Source: Puffinus mauretanicus (lineage: Eukaryota; Chordata; Aves; Procellariiformes; Procellariidae). Taken from it: DNA of 64,000 nt. How positions within the stretch are numbered: the first letter of the stretch is position 1; each line of letters starts with the position of its first letter. The position numbers were made by a program, and so were the translations under genes. The stretch covers positions 310,001 through 374,000 of the forward strand of contig JAJKFH010002505.1 of NCBI GenBank assembly GCA_023333565.1. Direction: 5' to 3'. The notes under the pieces were generated by a model. It was not told the DNA's origin. It searched no databases and worked only from the letters and a program-made list of their open reading frames with translations. Below, one piece after another: positions 31,986 through 43,900 of the stretch.

Positions 31986-34900
31986 GTAAGAGCGCGGCGG
32001 CGCCCGGCCGGGCCGGGCCGCCTGCCCTGGCCCGCGCTGCGGGTCCGCGGCGTCGCGTGGCGTGGCGTGGCGAGGCGAGGAGGGAAGGCGAGGCGAGGCG
32101 AGGGGAGGGGAGGGGAGGGGAAGGGAGGGAGGCCGGGCGCGGCGCGGCGCGGCTGGCACGCGTCCCCGCGCACAAAGGGCCGGGCCGGGCCGGGCCGGGC
32201 TGGGGCGGGCGGTGCCTCCCGGGGGCCCGGGGCGCCGAGCGGGGGCCGCTTCCGCCTCGCCGCGGCCTGGCACGCTGAGGCTGGGGGGCCTGGGCCGTCC
32301 CTCGCCCGCTCCCTTCCTCCCTCCCTCCCTCTCGCCGCGCCTCCGCCCGCGCCCGGCGGCCCGCGGAGCTGCGCGGCCGGCGCGGGCAGGTGAGTATGTG
32401 CGGGCCGAGCGCAGGCGCCGAGGGCCCGACAGGCGGGGGCGGCGGAGTGACCTTGCGACGGCGGCGGGGCCGGAGCCCGAGCCGGGGCCGGAGCGCGGGG
32501 GCTCCGCCGGCGGCGGCCGGGGCCGGGGCTGGGCGGTTGCGGGCGGCGCCTGGCGAGCCCGGGGGTCGCGCAGCCCGGGAGCGGGCAGGAGCGGCGCCTG
32601 GCGGGCCCCGAGCTGCGGGGGAGCGGCGGGGCTGCGGGAGTTGCGCGCCCGGCGGGTGCGGCGGCGTGGTCCCGTTGTCGGCGCCTCGCCCCTTCGGCGC
32701 GGGAGGAAGCGGCGCGGGGCCGGTCCCGGCGTGGCTCGTCCCGGGGGGGCTCCGCCGGGGGACGAAGCGGGGAGGAACTTCGCGTGGGGCAGGTAGCTGC
32801 ATTTTGTACCTTCAGAGTGTTTTTAAGAAACAGAAATAACGGTGGATCCTTGCACTAACCTGCTTTATCTCATATCTGTTTAATAGATGAAATTGGGAGG
32901 CACCATATTCTTTTTCCTGACGTGCCTAGGCTCAGATATGGCTTATTGCCACCAAAATGGATTATTGTACCAGTTGACTTGGCATGCACATGCTAACTGT
33001 AGCCATAGCAGGGCTTGGTTTATTGAAGCAGGTTGTTAGTACAATTTTGGGAAACAGTTATATCTCCTTTACTTACTGAAAATCTTCCTGGTACCAGTGA
33101 TGTCTCTGTGATCCCAGGCTATTGTTGTAGCCTAAATGCTTGAAAATAGATCGGGAGAGATATTTGAATGTTGATGAGTCTAAGCTGGATAAAATAAATG
33201 TCTTCTTTCTGTGTACAGAATTTGGTATTGTAAGCAGTAGGAGAGTAAAACCAGATGTTAAATACAATGCTAATGACTTGAAGTAACCTTTTGTAGGTAT
33301 CTATATAGAACCTTGTAACTGAGCATCTGTATAACAAAAATGCTTTTGACCTGGGTTCACTTATATGAACAAGGATCCTTTCACAGGACCAGTTTCCAAA
33401 AAAAAGCCAGGTGAGAAGACTTGCAACGAAGATCACTCGTAGTATAATTCTCTCTTTAATTTTTGTGTGACTTCTTTAACAGTTCTGAAATTGAAGGTGG
33501 CTTAGATGAATACTCATTATTTGACCTAAGTCAGCTTGTGGAATACTTCAGTTTACATTCTTGCTGATAACTTTGTTGATGTCTCCTGAATGGAAATAAA
33601 ATTTTACTTGAGCAGTCTGAGAGTAAAATCTGCTTGCCTGTAATCCAGAGTAATTAATTAAGGTCAAGCTGGGAATGAGGCTAGGGTAGTAATTGCTCAT
33701 AGCAGTGCTGCCTTGACTGAAACGTAAGAAGCATGTAATTAATTCTTACCTTTAATTGGATAAGTTCTCTGAAGCGCTTTCTTTTGCTCTTGCAGTTCCT
33801 AATAACCTAGGCAATGATATTGATCTAAATTCTCCCCCTTGGTCAGGAAAGGAGGGTGCAATCCCTAATTTAATTGTAGAGTATGATAAATTCTCTGTAA
33901 TTGCATATTTTATTTATAACTGCGTTTCTAGAAGGTAGGTATTGTCTGTGGCTGTAATTTGTCAAACCTTGACAGGAGCTGACACTGTTGCTGTAGGAAA
34001 ACTGTCCTGCCACTTGTCTCCTCACTTCTGCCCATATGGCACTGTCCTGCGCAGATGTGAGCACTTGTGCAACAGTGTTGTGAGCTGAGCTAAAGAATGT
34101 ACGCGGGGGGAGGATTTATTGTTCAACCCTACAAGTGGTTGTCATCAGTATTTAAACTGCGTTCTTGATGGTTGCCTAATTGCGTGGGTGCAGTGTTTTT
34201 TTTTTTTTTTACATTAAAGAAAAAGTTGCATATACTTTGGGCTTAATGGTGCGTCATACTGTGAAGTGCTTGTAATAGTTCATTCAACAGTTGAATAAGT
34301 CTACTTTCTTTTTTGCTTCAATTTGTTCCTTATCATCTTCATACTTCTGTTCCTTGCTTGCCTACAGGTTCATTTTGACTACTTCTGCTTCCTGTAGGAA
34401 AAGACTTTTTTCAGGTAAGAAATAGTGACTTGGAGCTCTTGGTTTGTCCTTGCTCTCAAAATGCCGATAGCTACATGGCTTATAAATTTCAAATTCAGTT
34501 TTTCTTGTGGATGCAAGCACCAGACTTAAGTGATCATGTGTGTACAGGTGTGTCATGGGTCCATGCTGACTGACTACGGATGCGTGTGGCAGAAAATAAT
34601 GCATGTTGCAATATAATTGCTTCTTTTTGAGGCTTGTTAGTTGGTTGACATGCCTTTGTGTGGTTTTACTGGGCTTGAGAACTTTCGGCCAGCCTTGTTT
34701 CAGTACAGCCAGCTGCAGTCTACTTATTTTTTTTTAAGAACTCCATTTCAGGTAGGTTTATGAAATTGGTTAAAAAGAGATATAACTGTCTCTAGCTACG
34801 TCTTTAGCTAGGTAGCCTGTATTAAAAGAAAGAGGGGAAGCACTACTGCGTAGTGTGGGGTTGGGTTTTTTTTTTTTCCAGTATGAGGTTAGCACCAAAG

Positions 34901-37900
34901 AGCTTTCCTGATCGTGTTGCTGATGTTAAAATACTAGTTTCAAAATGGACTTCTTTCTCTGCTACTTACACTCAGCAGTTCTTTCCCGAGGAAATGGAGA
35001 ATATCCTCCTGTTCCACAGAGTGCTTGAGTCAGGAAACTATCTTGAATGCCTCTTGAGCACTAGATACTCGATGTAGAACTAAGCATCCTTAGCCTAGAC
35101 CCGTGCATCAGTGGCACAGAGACAGTGCCATTGATAGGGTTTGAGTTAGGGTTTTTAGTTTTAAAGCTTAAAGGCTTCTGTTAGCGTAGCAGAGGTTGCA
35201 AGTATACTGGACTTTAATTGCTTCTTCACTATGATGCAAGTTGCTAATGGCTTTTTTGTTATGTGATCCCCTGTATTTATATCATTCCTTTGCCTAGATT
35301 GCATCTCTGTCTTCTCAGTATTGCTGTGATCGGTCTTGCAAAAAGATGCACTGATTTCCTGCCCCCCTCCCCATCCCCCCCCCGCTGTCCTTTCATCTCT
35401 GAGCTGGGGGACAGGTCTACAAGCAGCTTTGAAGTGCACCCCTTTCTTTCCTTCTTGTAATAAAACAGGGGGGCCGCATCCTTCTTACAGTGTGGCACAT
35501 ACACAAATGTTTTGTCTGTTTAATGCATTATCTTAAACGAAGACATAATTTTTCATCAAAGCTCATGGCAGTGTAAGTTGCAAGATTTCCCTTTATTTGA
35601 CTGTCACGAATATATCCTCTTCTTTATGAACAAGTAGATAAATTTGGTCCTGTCCAGTCAAGAAGCAATTGAATAATGAAACTGAGAATGCCACGTCTAA
35701 GTGTCAGAACACTATATACTGACTGGTTGGAAACAGTGCCCTATGGGATTTTCAGTGGCCAATATTGCAGGTGCTATAAATCATCTGTGGAAAATGTTTC
35801 TCAGATATTTTTTTATGGATGTTTTTACAGGTAGACTTCTTCTAAGAGTCAGAAGTCCAAGTCCAGTTACTGCTGCAGGTACTGTTACCAGATCATTTTT
35901 GTGCTTTCCTACTGGCTCCTTCCATTTTTGGTCATAATCTTTTCTTCTGATAGCTAAAATACATGTTGATGCTCACTGATAAGAAAAATCTTAGGTTCAA
36001 CAATCTGCTGTAAGTGCTGGAACACCCAGAGCAACCTCAAAGCTGGGGGCAGGACATCTGGTCAAAGCTGAGGAATTAATTGGTCAGCTTACTGACCAAC
36101 ACATACCCTTAAGTATGAAATTTGTATCTCAAATGTGAACTTCTCTAGAATATCAAGGTATTGTTTTCAGAAGGGACGTAGGTAGCACTTCAGAGCCACT
36201 TAATACTTAAATGTTTGTACTGACTTTAAAACATTAGCATCGAGTGCAAAATGGTATTAGACTTGGTAATCTAGGTATTGTAACCAAACAGACAATACAT
36301 AGGCAAATGGAAGTCGTGTTCTTGGACCCTGCCTGTTTCTTAAAGGTATGTTCTTTTAAGAAGAAACATGTGGTCTTTGCAAAATTGTGGAATTGTCATA
36401 GGAGTTCTTGAGCCCACGTGTGGTTCCTTTCCTTATCTATCGTGCAAAGCCATTCTCCAACAGTTAGCACCTTGTCCAGGGTTGTTCAATAGGTTCAACA
36501 TTAGGCTGCTGCAACACCACCCTAAACCAAATATTTAAATATAGTCTCACTGTAAGTAAGTTTGTCCAAGGAGTTCTGTGGGTTTTTTGTTGTTTTTGCT
36601 TTGTTGTATAGAATGGCAATGAGAATCAGTCCACTTTTTTCCTTTTCCTGATTTCATTTTTATTTGACAAAGGCACTGTGAGCTCATAGGTACATATTAG
36701 GCAGGGCAAAAGTGTGTTTTTGAGGGCAGTTACACTTGGTGCATTCAGCATCGTGAAATGGTTTTATACAGCTTCAGTTCAGGTAGAAAAACAGGAGAGA
36801 TTGCATTGGGATGCCCAATCTGCGGGCTGAATTAGGCTTCTCGGAACAATTCAAATGGCTGTAGCTTGTTTCTGCCACTCCTGCAGTTTGGAGAAGCCTT
36901 GCATGTATTGACATGAATTGGATTTGTGGATGAAGAAACTGTTTGGGAGAAATTATTTTAGTTTATTTCTCGTATGACCAAAACACAAATCCCTCTGCCA
37001 TGTGATGAACGTAGTTTATTCAACTGAGGATGTCTTCGTTAATAGGAGAGGGCTGCATTTGGTCATCTTGGCTCATGTTTGTCACATGGCTAGACGTGCA
37101 TGGATTGACGTGGTGAACTGTCATGACTTGGAGATTGTGCTTCCATAAGAAAGAACACAGCTTGCTTGAGCCATCTGCAGGTCTTTCAGCTGTTAAACAT
37201 TTGAACTCTTAATTTCCTTGAGAGAATTCTTGCTGTCCGATATATTAATTTGCACCTTAAAATATCCTTCACACTAAATTTATTCTTTCTTAGCTAAGAA
37301 GATCTAAAACCATAGAGGTGTTTAGAGTCTTAAGTTGCTAGAAGCTTTTTCAGTGAAAAAAGTGTTCCATGTAACGTTTTTTTTCCCTGATTTGTTAGGC
37401 TGCTTTTTTTGTGTCAGTTACAATTATTTCTAAATGCAAGAAGCGTTTTTTTTCTGTCTCTCTGAATGGTTTGAAAGGTATTTTTAAATATTCGGAAAGC
37501 ATCAGTCTTACCATGATATATCTTGAAAAGCCATGCCTGTTACATAAGAGTATTTCTGTAATTTGAGCTTGTTGAAGGCTTGTATCTGACCTAGGATTTT
37601 GGTTTGTTTTTTAAAATAACCTGTACTGAAAGATGACTTGTTAAAGTTTGTTAACGACCACAGTATTGCAGCAGAAATCCACCAATATGAGTAGGAATTG
37701 TATGTTACATCGGAAGTGGTGACTTTGGTTGTGCGAATCCCAGTCCGCTGTAATTGTTTTACAAAAGAATTTTGATGTACTTCCAAATTTAGAACACTTG
37801 GGCATTTTGACCCTTTGACTCAGATTTGGCAGTTTTGATTTTGTTTATGGGCTGCTTCTCATACTTGGTCTTTCAGAATTGAAGCTTTCTCTTTTTTTTT

Positions 37901-40900
37901 TTTTTTTTTTAGCTACTGTCCTGACACTTAGCGTGTGTGGGCGATAGGAGTATAATTGATGCAATGATATTTGTGGAGGCTTCTCAGTAGTAGTTCTCAT
38001 TAACTCCTGGGAGGAAAAGAGGGTGTTAGATTTGGGGCAGATTGGTTGCATTTAAGTATCTTTGAATGTTTCAGACACATTTGCTTAAAAGTCTTATCTG
38101 CGGTTAGATAGAAAAGTGGGGAGAGCAGTTAAGAATTTCTGCAACTTGGAATAACAGAGAAAGGGAAAGAGAAGGGGGGGCGGGGGGGAAGGCAAATGAG
38201 ATAAAGGAGGGCCGGGACACCCAATAGTAGGAACTCTTGTTTTCATATTTAGCAATCCATTGGAAGAGATGGTGAACTCATTATGATCATCTGTGCTAGA
38301 TCTTTAGGCTGTCATTTCACCTAGAATCATACATTCTCAATGTACAAGATAAAACTGACTGTAGGCTGTAATTTCCTTTAAGTGCAGCTTGGCCTATAGG
38401 GTAGATTTAACATGTCAGTGATCTATTCTTTAAATGTCTGCAGACAGTACCTTGAATTTTGAGTTACTTGCATATACAAGGTTTGGTAGTTACACTGTCC
38501 ACTTGCTTAGTTCATGGAGTTGTTCTGAAATATCTGGTGCATCAAAGCAGGAGTAACGATAAAGTTACTGGTGGCTTCTGTTTGGCAAAGGATAAATAAA
38601 AGATGGAGAAATTTGATGTGGATATGCAGAGGGAGTGTCTGTGTGTCTGTAAAGATGTCTAAGTTTCTCTCTAATTTGGATCACAGCAGTCTGCTGACCC
38701 TCTGTTTTGAAATCTTTTCAGATTAAATTGATGTTCTAGAGGTGTTATTGTATGATTGGGATATCATTAGCGCTAGAGAAAATTTTTTTTTGAACTCTAA
38801 ACTACTTTTAGTCTCAGAATTCACATGACTTATGTTTTTTCTTCCCTGTAGTTATACAACAGTGTTTGGAATGTTTGCAGCCATATAAGCAACAAGTTTC
38901 TTCTTGGTGAGTATAAGCATGGATCCTTGGTTTTGTTAATTGTAGCTTTACTCTAAGCTTTTGAATTTTTGCTTTATAATTCAGTTTTTTCTTAATTCTT
39001 GCAGGGGCACTGTGGTTAATATTTCTCTAAATTAAATCCTTACATTCTTAAAACAAAGGCTGCACATTTTCAGTTGGACCAAGAAATGGCAGTTTCATTA
39101 AAGTAGATTTTCTTGAATGTTATTTTATTTAGGAAAAACCTGCTTTATTTCATGTGAGTTAAACCCTTTTCCCAAATCTTTTTGCTTGTCCAGTGTTTAA
39201 GAGTGTGTGTCTTTTACCTTTAGTGTGTTACAGGAAAAAAGAGGGGAAACCAGAACAGCTAAATGAGAGCTGATCAAATGATTGAAAAGAATTCTTTTCA
39301 GTAATGAGTATTTATTTCTTTAATTGCACTTGGTAATTCAAATAGGTTTTATTATAGAAAAATATTTTTTCTGTTCTGTTGAATTGCCCATGTTCATAAT
39401 TTCTGCTTTCATGTTGGTCTGTCCAGTCTCACCACCAATTTGAATTGACAGCACAATTACATGGGATGTTGTTGAGAGGATGAAAATCACGTTTTCGATG
39501 TCCTGTAATCTTAGGGAGAATGTGAGGATCTTGATCTGGGGAGGGTAACTTACCTTTTCACTTACTGTCACTGAGTACTTCGCGTAAGTCTTAGTTTCTG
39601 CCTGAAGAGGAGAGCAAATCCAGATTTTTACTGCTGTCAGTTTTATTAGTCTACTTGTATAAACTAGAGGAAAAATAGGAGTCTGAAGTAAAATACTAAG
39701 TTTTATGCTTTGAGGGAATGTTTCAGTGTTGAGGAATTAACTATACGATATCCTTGTTATGGAAATTGTAGGTATCAGTTCAGATCCAATTTCAGTGTTG
39801 TGTTGCTCAGTCGAAGAGTTTGCCTGTGTAGTTGTTGATTTGAATCTGGGAAACTTTTAAAGCAAGAAGTGAGTGCTCGTTAAGATCTAGTTAAGGATCC
39901 TACATGGTGCAAATAAGCACTGCATGTAGTCCAATGTCTCATTTGAAATCTGTCTTTTGGGTAGGAAAAGGGAGGTGATGCAGTATTCCTTGGATTTTGT
40001 TGAAATGTCTAATGGTCTTCATGTCCAATTCAAATCTTTCCTGTTTCTCCTCCTGTTGCATTTAAAAAAAACTTGACTGAAGATCTGAGGCATTGTGTTT
40101 TGAAATACTGGTGCTAAGGACATCTTCTGAAATTTACTTTTGTATCCTAAAACTTACTCATCTTGCTATGAAATGGTATGCATAACCAAAACATGAGGCA
40201 GGAGCATAGGGATCCTTAGATGAATAGCTAGTACAGAAACTGTTTCTGGGTTAATACTTCAACAGGTGTGGGCTTTTATTTCTGTTTTTATATGTAGGGT
40301 AAAATACAGTGAGGCATACTTCATGGTAGCCACGTTGCTGTAGGCAAAATTGGGCAGGCAGACTTTTTTGTCTGCAGGCAATAAAAGTCTGTTGTAATCA
40401 GCTTCCCAAGTCAGCGCCAGAACAATTTTTAAAAGTGGTGTTTAAATATTTGTGAAACTTGTACTTAGTCTTCATAAGATGCCATTAGGATTGTATAATA
40501 TAAATAGTGTCTGTAAATACTGTTTTGCAGTCTGATATAGCCATTACCTTTTCTCATCTGCAGGTGTGTGGTTTCAGCACAGCATGGCTGTGGTCATCCA
40601 CTTGCAAGGTCTTCTGATTGTGGTGGGGACCATGGACTTCTCTGGATTGACCATTCCTGATGGGGGCATGCATATTGTAGGGGGTGAACTGGGTGAGGCT
40701 TTCATCGTTTTACCACTGATGAAGATGCAAGGCTTGATATCATGTATGCAGACGGTATAAATAAAAGGTCAAAACTAATTATTGCAGAGCAATAAAAACC
40801 TTAAGTGCAAAATGTGATTGGACTTAGTCCTTGGCAGTTTCAAAATGGGCAAGTATGCTAGCAGTTTTGGAACACTGTCTGGTGCTGGAGTCAGCGGAGG

Positions 40901-43900
40901 AGTCAGCTTAGGCTTTGTGGAAACGGTAAACCTGTTTTGGCATAGAAACTGCTTATACTGCTATACATGAAGGAAACAAAACAAACTTGTGTGGGAACTG
41001 CATTTCAAATCTTGGGGCTGCCTTCAGTATCCCAGTTCAGTTACACCTGTGCTGCATCTCCAGTGAACACAGGATAATCTCTTGCTAGTTGCTTTTAGTC
41101 CATGGTTTTGGCAGGGCTACTACCTCTCCTACTTAACCATGTAGTCCTACTGAATCACCAGTGATGTAGAATGCCTCATAGGAAATGGACAGCAAGCTTA
41201 TCATCTGGAATAAAATGCAATACTACTTTGCACTGAAAATTTATATTTATGCAAACTGCTAAAGTTTATTGTGCTCCTTTATCAAGCCAGAGAACTATGT
41301 TTTTTCATGGAGTTCCTCTTTTTTTTCCTCTGTTGTGCTTTGATGGGGGGGGAAGTCCCTAGGTTTGCTACAGATACACTGAAGAATGAAGGAGATAAGA
41401 GGCTGAATTGTGGGAGTGAATTGCCTTTCTTCTGAGCTGCTTATGAAGTACTGAATTGAGGCAGTACTAAGTTTGGAAGTGGGACTGATTTAAAGGCAGG
41501 GATTTTGGTGTGATAATATGTAGGGAATGGTTTAATCATACTTACCAGTGATTTGGAAAACAGTGTTTGCAAAGGTAGGTAAGGTTTTGAAAAAGGCTGC
41601 AGTGATTCTGCAGTTTCCAGAGAGAAAACAATAGAAGCTGTTATTAGTGAAAGAGAAAGTTTGCCATAACTGCTTGGTTTTTCTTTATATGATAATATGA
41701 AAGATTTCTCCAGTGTTCAGTGCTTTCTTTCTGAGCAATGAAGTTCTCCATGACCATATGGAGAGGTCATGCTTGTGAATTGTGGATGGGCTTTAGTGTT
41801 GCCTGTTGTCCTTGTTTGTGAAGAGCTATGTGTTGGCTCCCAGTGAAGGTCATACCATATGGTTTCAGTCTTGCTCTAAGGCTGTATGTTTCAGGGTAAA
41901 ATTGTTGAGATCCTCTGAGTAATTTATCTCATGTAAAGTTCTACCAAGTATGTATCTGCTTGAGGGAGCTGTTCCTGAAATTAGCTGCAAATGAAAAAGA
42001 TAGCCTGCTTTGCAAGGCATGCTGAGTGTAGGGACTGCTGGATCAAGTTAAATCCAGTCATGGGATGTGAGAGAGAACCCAAAACAGCCCAAGTTTCATA
42101 ACTTGGAGGGGAGAGGAAGGAAGACTTTGGGGGAGGGGGCAGTGATATGAGATTTTTGCTCATACAGTTTCTCTTCTCTTTCAACTTTCTGTTCAGCTGC
42201 GTTGTAACGAGCTTGGCCGAGTTAGTGAGGTGCAGCCCGTGTGTGCTCTGACAAATGCTGGTGTTCAGCTGACTCTAGCTGTAAAGTGTACAGAATCTGC
42301 AGCCTCTGTAAATATGGTTAAATGGCTTCGGCTGTTTTTTTCAGATTTCTCTTTAGTTGTGATACTTGTAGGTTTTTAATATTTGACTGAAACTATAGTA
42401 AGGCCTTCCTCACCAAAATTGATGTGCATTTATAAAAGCCCTATTGTATGAGATCCTGTAACTGAAGTCAGGAGATGTGTATGTTCCTCTTCCAGCCCCA
42501 CATAGGTGAGCTGAAATGACTCCCATTCTTCAGGACTGCAGCTGTTACTGAAGGGGACCACTGCAGAGAGCTTCAATAATGTACTTCCAGTACTTTTAGG
42601 AGTACGTTGTCTTTGCATGTCCCTGCTGAGTGAAGAGAAAAAATAAGTTTACTAGGACAAGAATCATCTTGCAGCTGTAATTTCTCCTACAAGTGTTAAG
42701 CAAAATGTGTGTCTGTTCCACAATTGAAGACATAGTATTCTATTGCTAGTGTGAGAAGGTGATATTTTAATGATGTAAATCTGTGGAGAAAATAGTGGAT
42801 GTTTGAGGTGTGGGTGGATAAACTATTTAAAAACGAAAAGGTAGCTTTGCACTTGCTTCTTGGATTTCCAGATTATTTTTTTTAATTCCTGCTGTTTATT
42901 TTTCATCAGAATATAAAACCCCAACCATCCTAACTTTTCCTTAATTTCCTTCCCCCTCTCCTTTCCCAGTTAGAAGTTATGGAGATGGTAGGTTAATTCT
43001 CCCTACCCCAACCTGTAGCCATATTAGAAGGCAGTCATTCCTGGACTGATTCAGGCCCATGCTGCGGGAACTCAGAGTTTGTTATCAGATACTCTAGAAA
43101 AGTAAAATGTTTCTCAGTTCCTAGGTGGCTAAAATATTTTTTCTGTTGGTGTGAATCACTGTGGTGTGAATTGAGCTTACAGGCAATAGCATTTTTTTTT
43201 TTTTCTCCATTGCAGGCTGCTTTAACAGTAGTGAAGATAAGTCTAAAAGCAGTGCTTTAGAGGAAGACAGCAGATCATCTTCTGGTAGAGAAGTTTCTTT
43301 GCAATGTGGTTATGATACTCAAGGTGGTGGGGGTGCCTCCATGGCCAGCCCTGGGCAAATGGCCTGGTTTAAAAAGTCGATGGAGTAGCTTTTGTGTGCA
43401 ATAGAAGCTTTATGACTTTCCTAAACATCTTTGATTTCTGAACCACTCTTGAACTTAGAGTAGTTCTTCATAAAATAATTTTAATCCTTTTATAGATGCA
43501 GCTCAGTTGATATCATTGCTGTTTGTGCATTGTGTGAACTAAAATGCTGCTGCTTATTTCTGTTGCCAGTGCATGTCTCCTTATTCTTGTAGTGTGAGAC
43601 TAGAAGGTTTTTAAATTTAACTCGCATCCATTTTATACATCTTTAGTTGAATCTTCAAGATACAGCCTTACTGTAAGGCAGACAGTACTGAATAAAACTT
43701 ATTTGTATTTTTGGATCTTGTTAGCTTGAAGACTACAGGAATGGATCATAATTTGTATCTTATAATTGTGGGAGATGACTGACAAAAATCTGGGGAACAT
43801 AGCTCCTGATCAGGCTTTCCACTAAATGTACCTTGAGAGAAACTACTTTGGCAAGATTTCTTAAACCTTTATATTATCTGTTGGAAGCGTGTCTTAATGA

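Larger units (their letters stand above)
31560..32800 (+). promoter_or_regulatory. PHF20: CpG-island promoter of PHF20 with non-coding first exon(s)
   Basis: About 1.2 kb of very high GC with dense CpG, no TATA box, and an abrupt fall to AT-rich intron after about 32,830. GGCCATTTTG at 31881-31890 is the complement of the AAAATGGC core of YY1 sites, common just downstream of TATA-less start sites. Two good donors follow: GTAAGA at 31986 and GTGAGT at 32390. They could end alternative first exons. A pyrimidine-rich CTAACCCTTTTTCCC at about 31956-31970 could be a TOP-like initiator. No coding sequence is credible here, so the first exon is taken as 5' UTR. Assignment to PHF20 rests on position and strand. 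Confidence 0.75.

Noticed and set aside
31187..32839. Several 120-280-codon open frames in the CpG island
   Set aside because: Extreme GC content suppresses stop codons in all frames; products are Gly/Arg/Pro/Ala runs. The region is better explained as promoter and 5' UTR.
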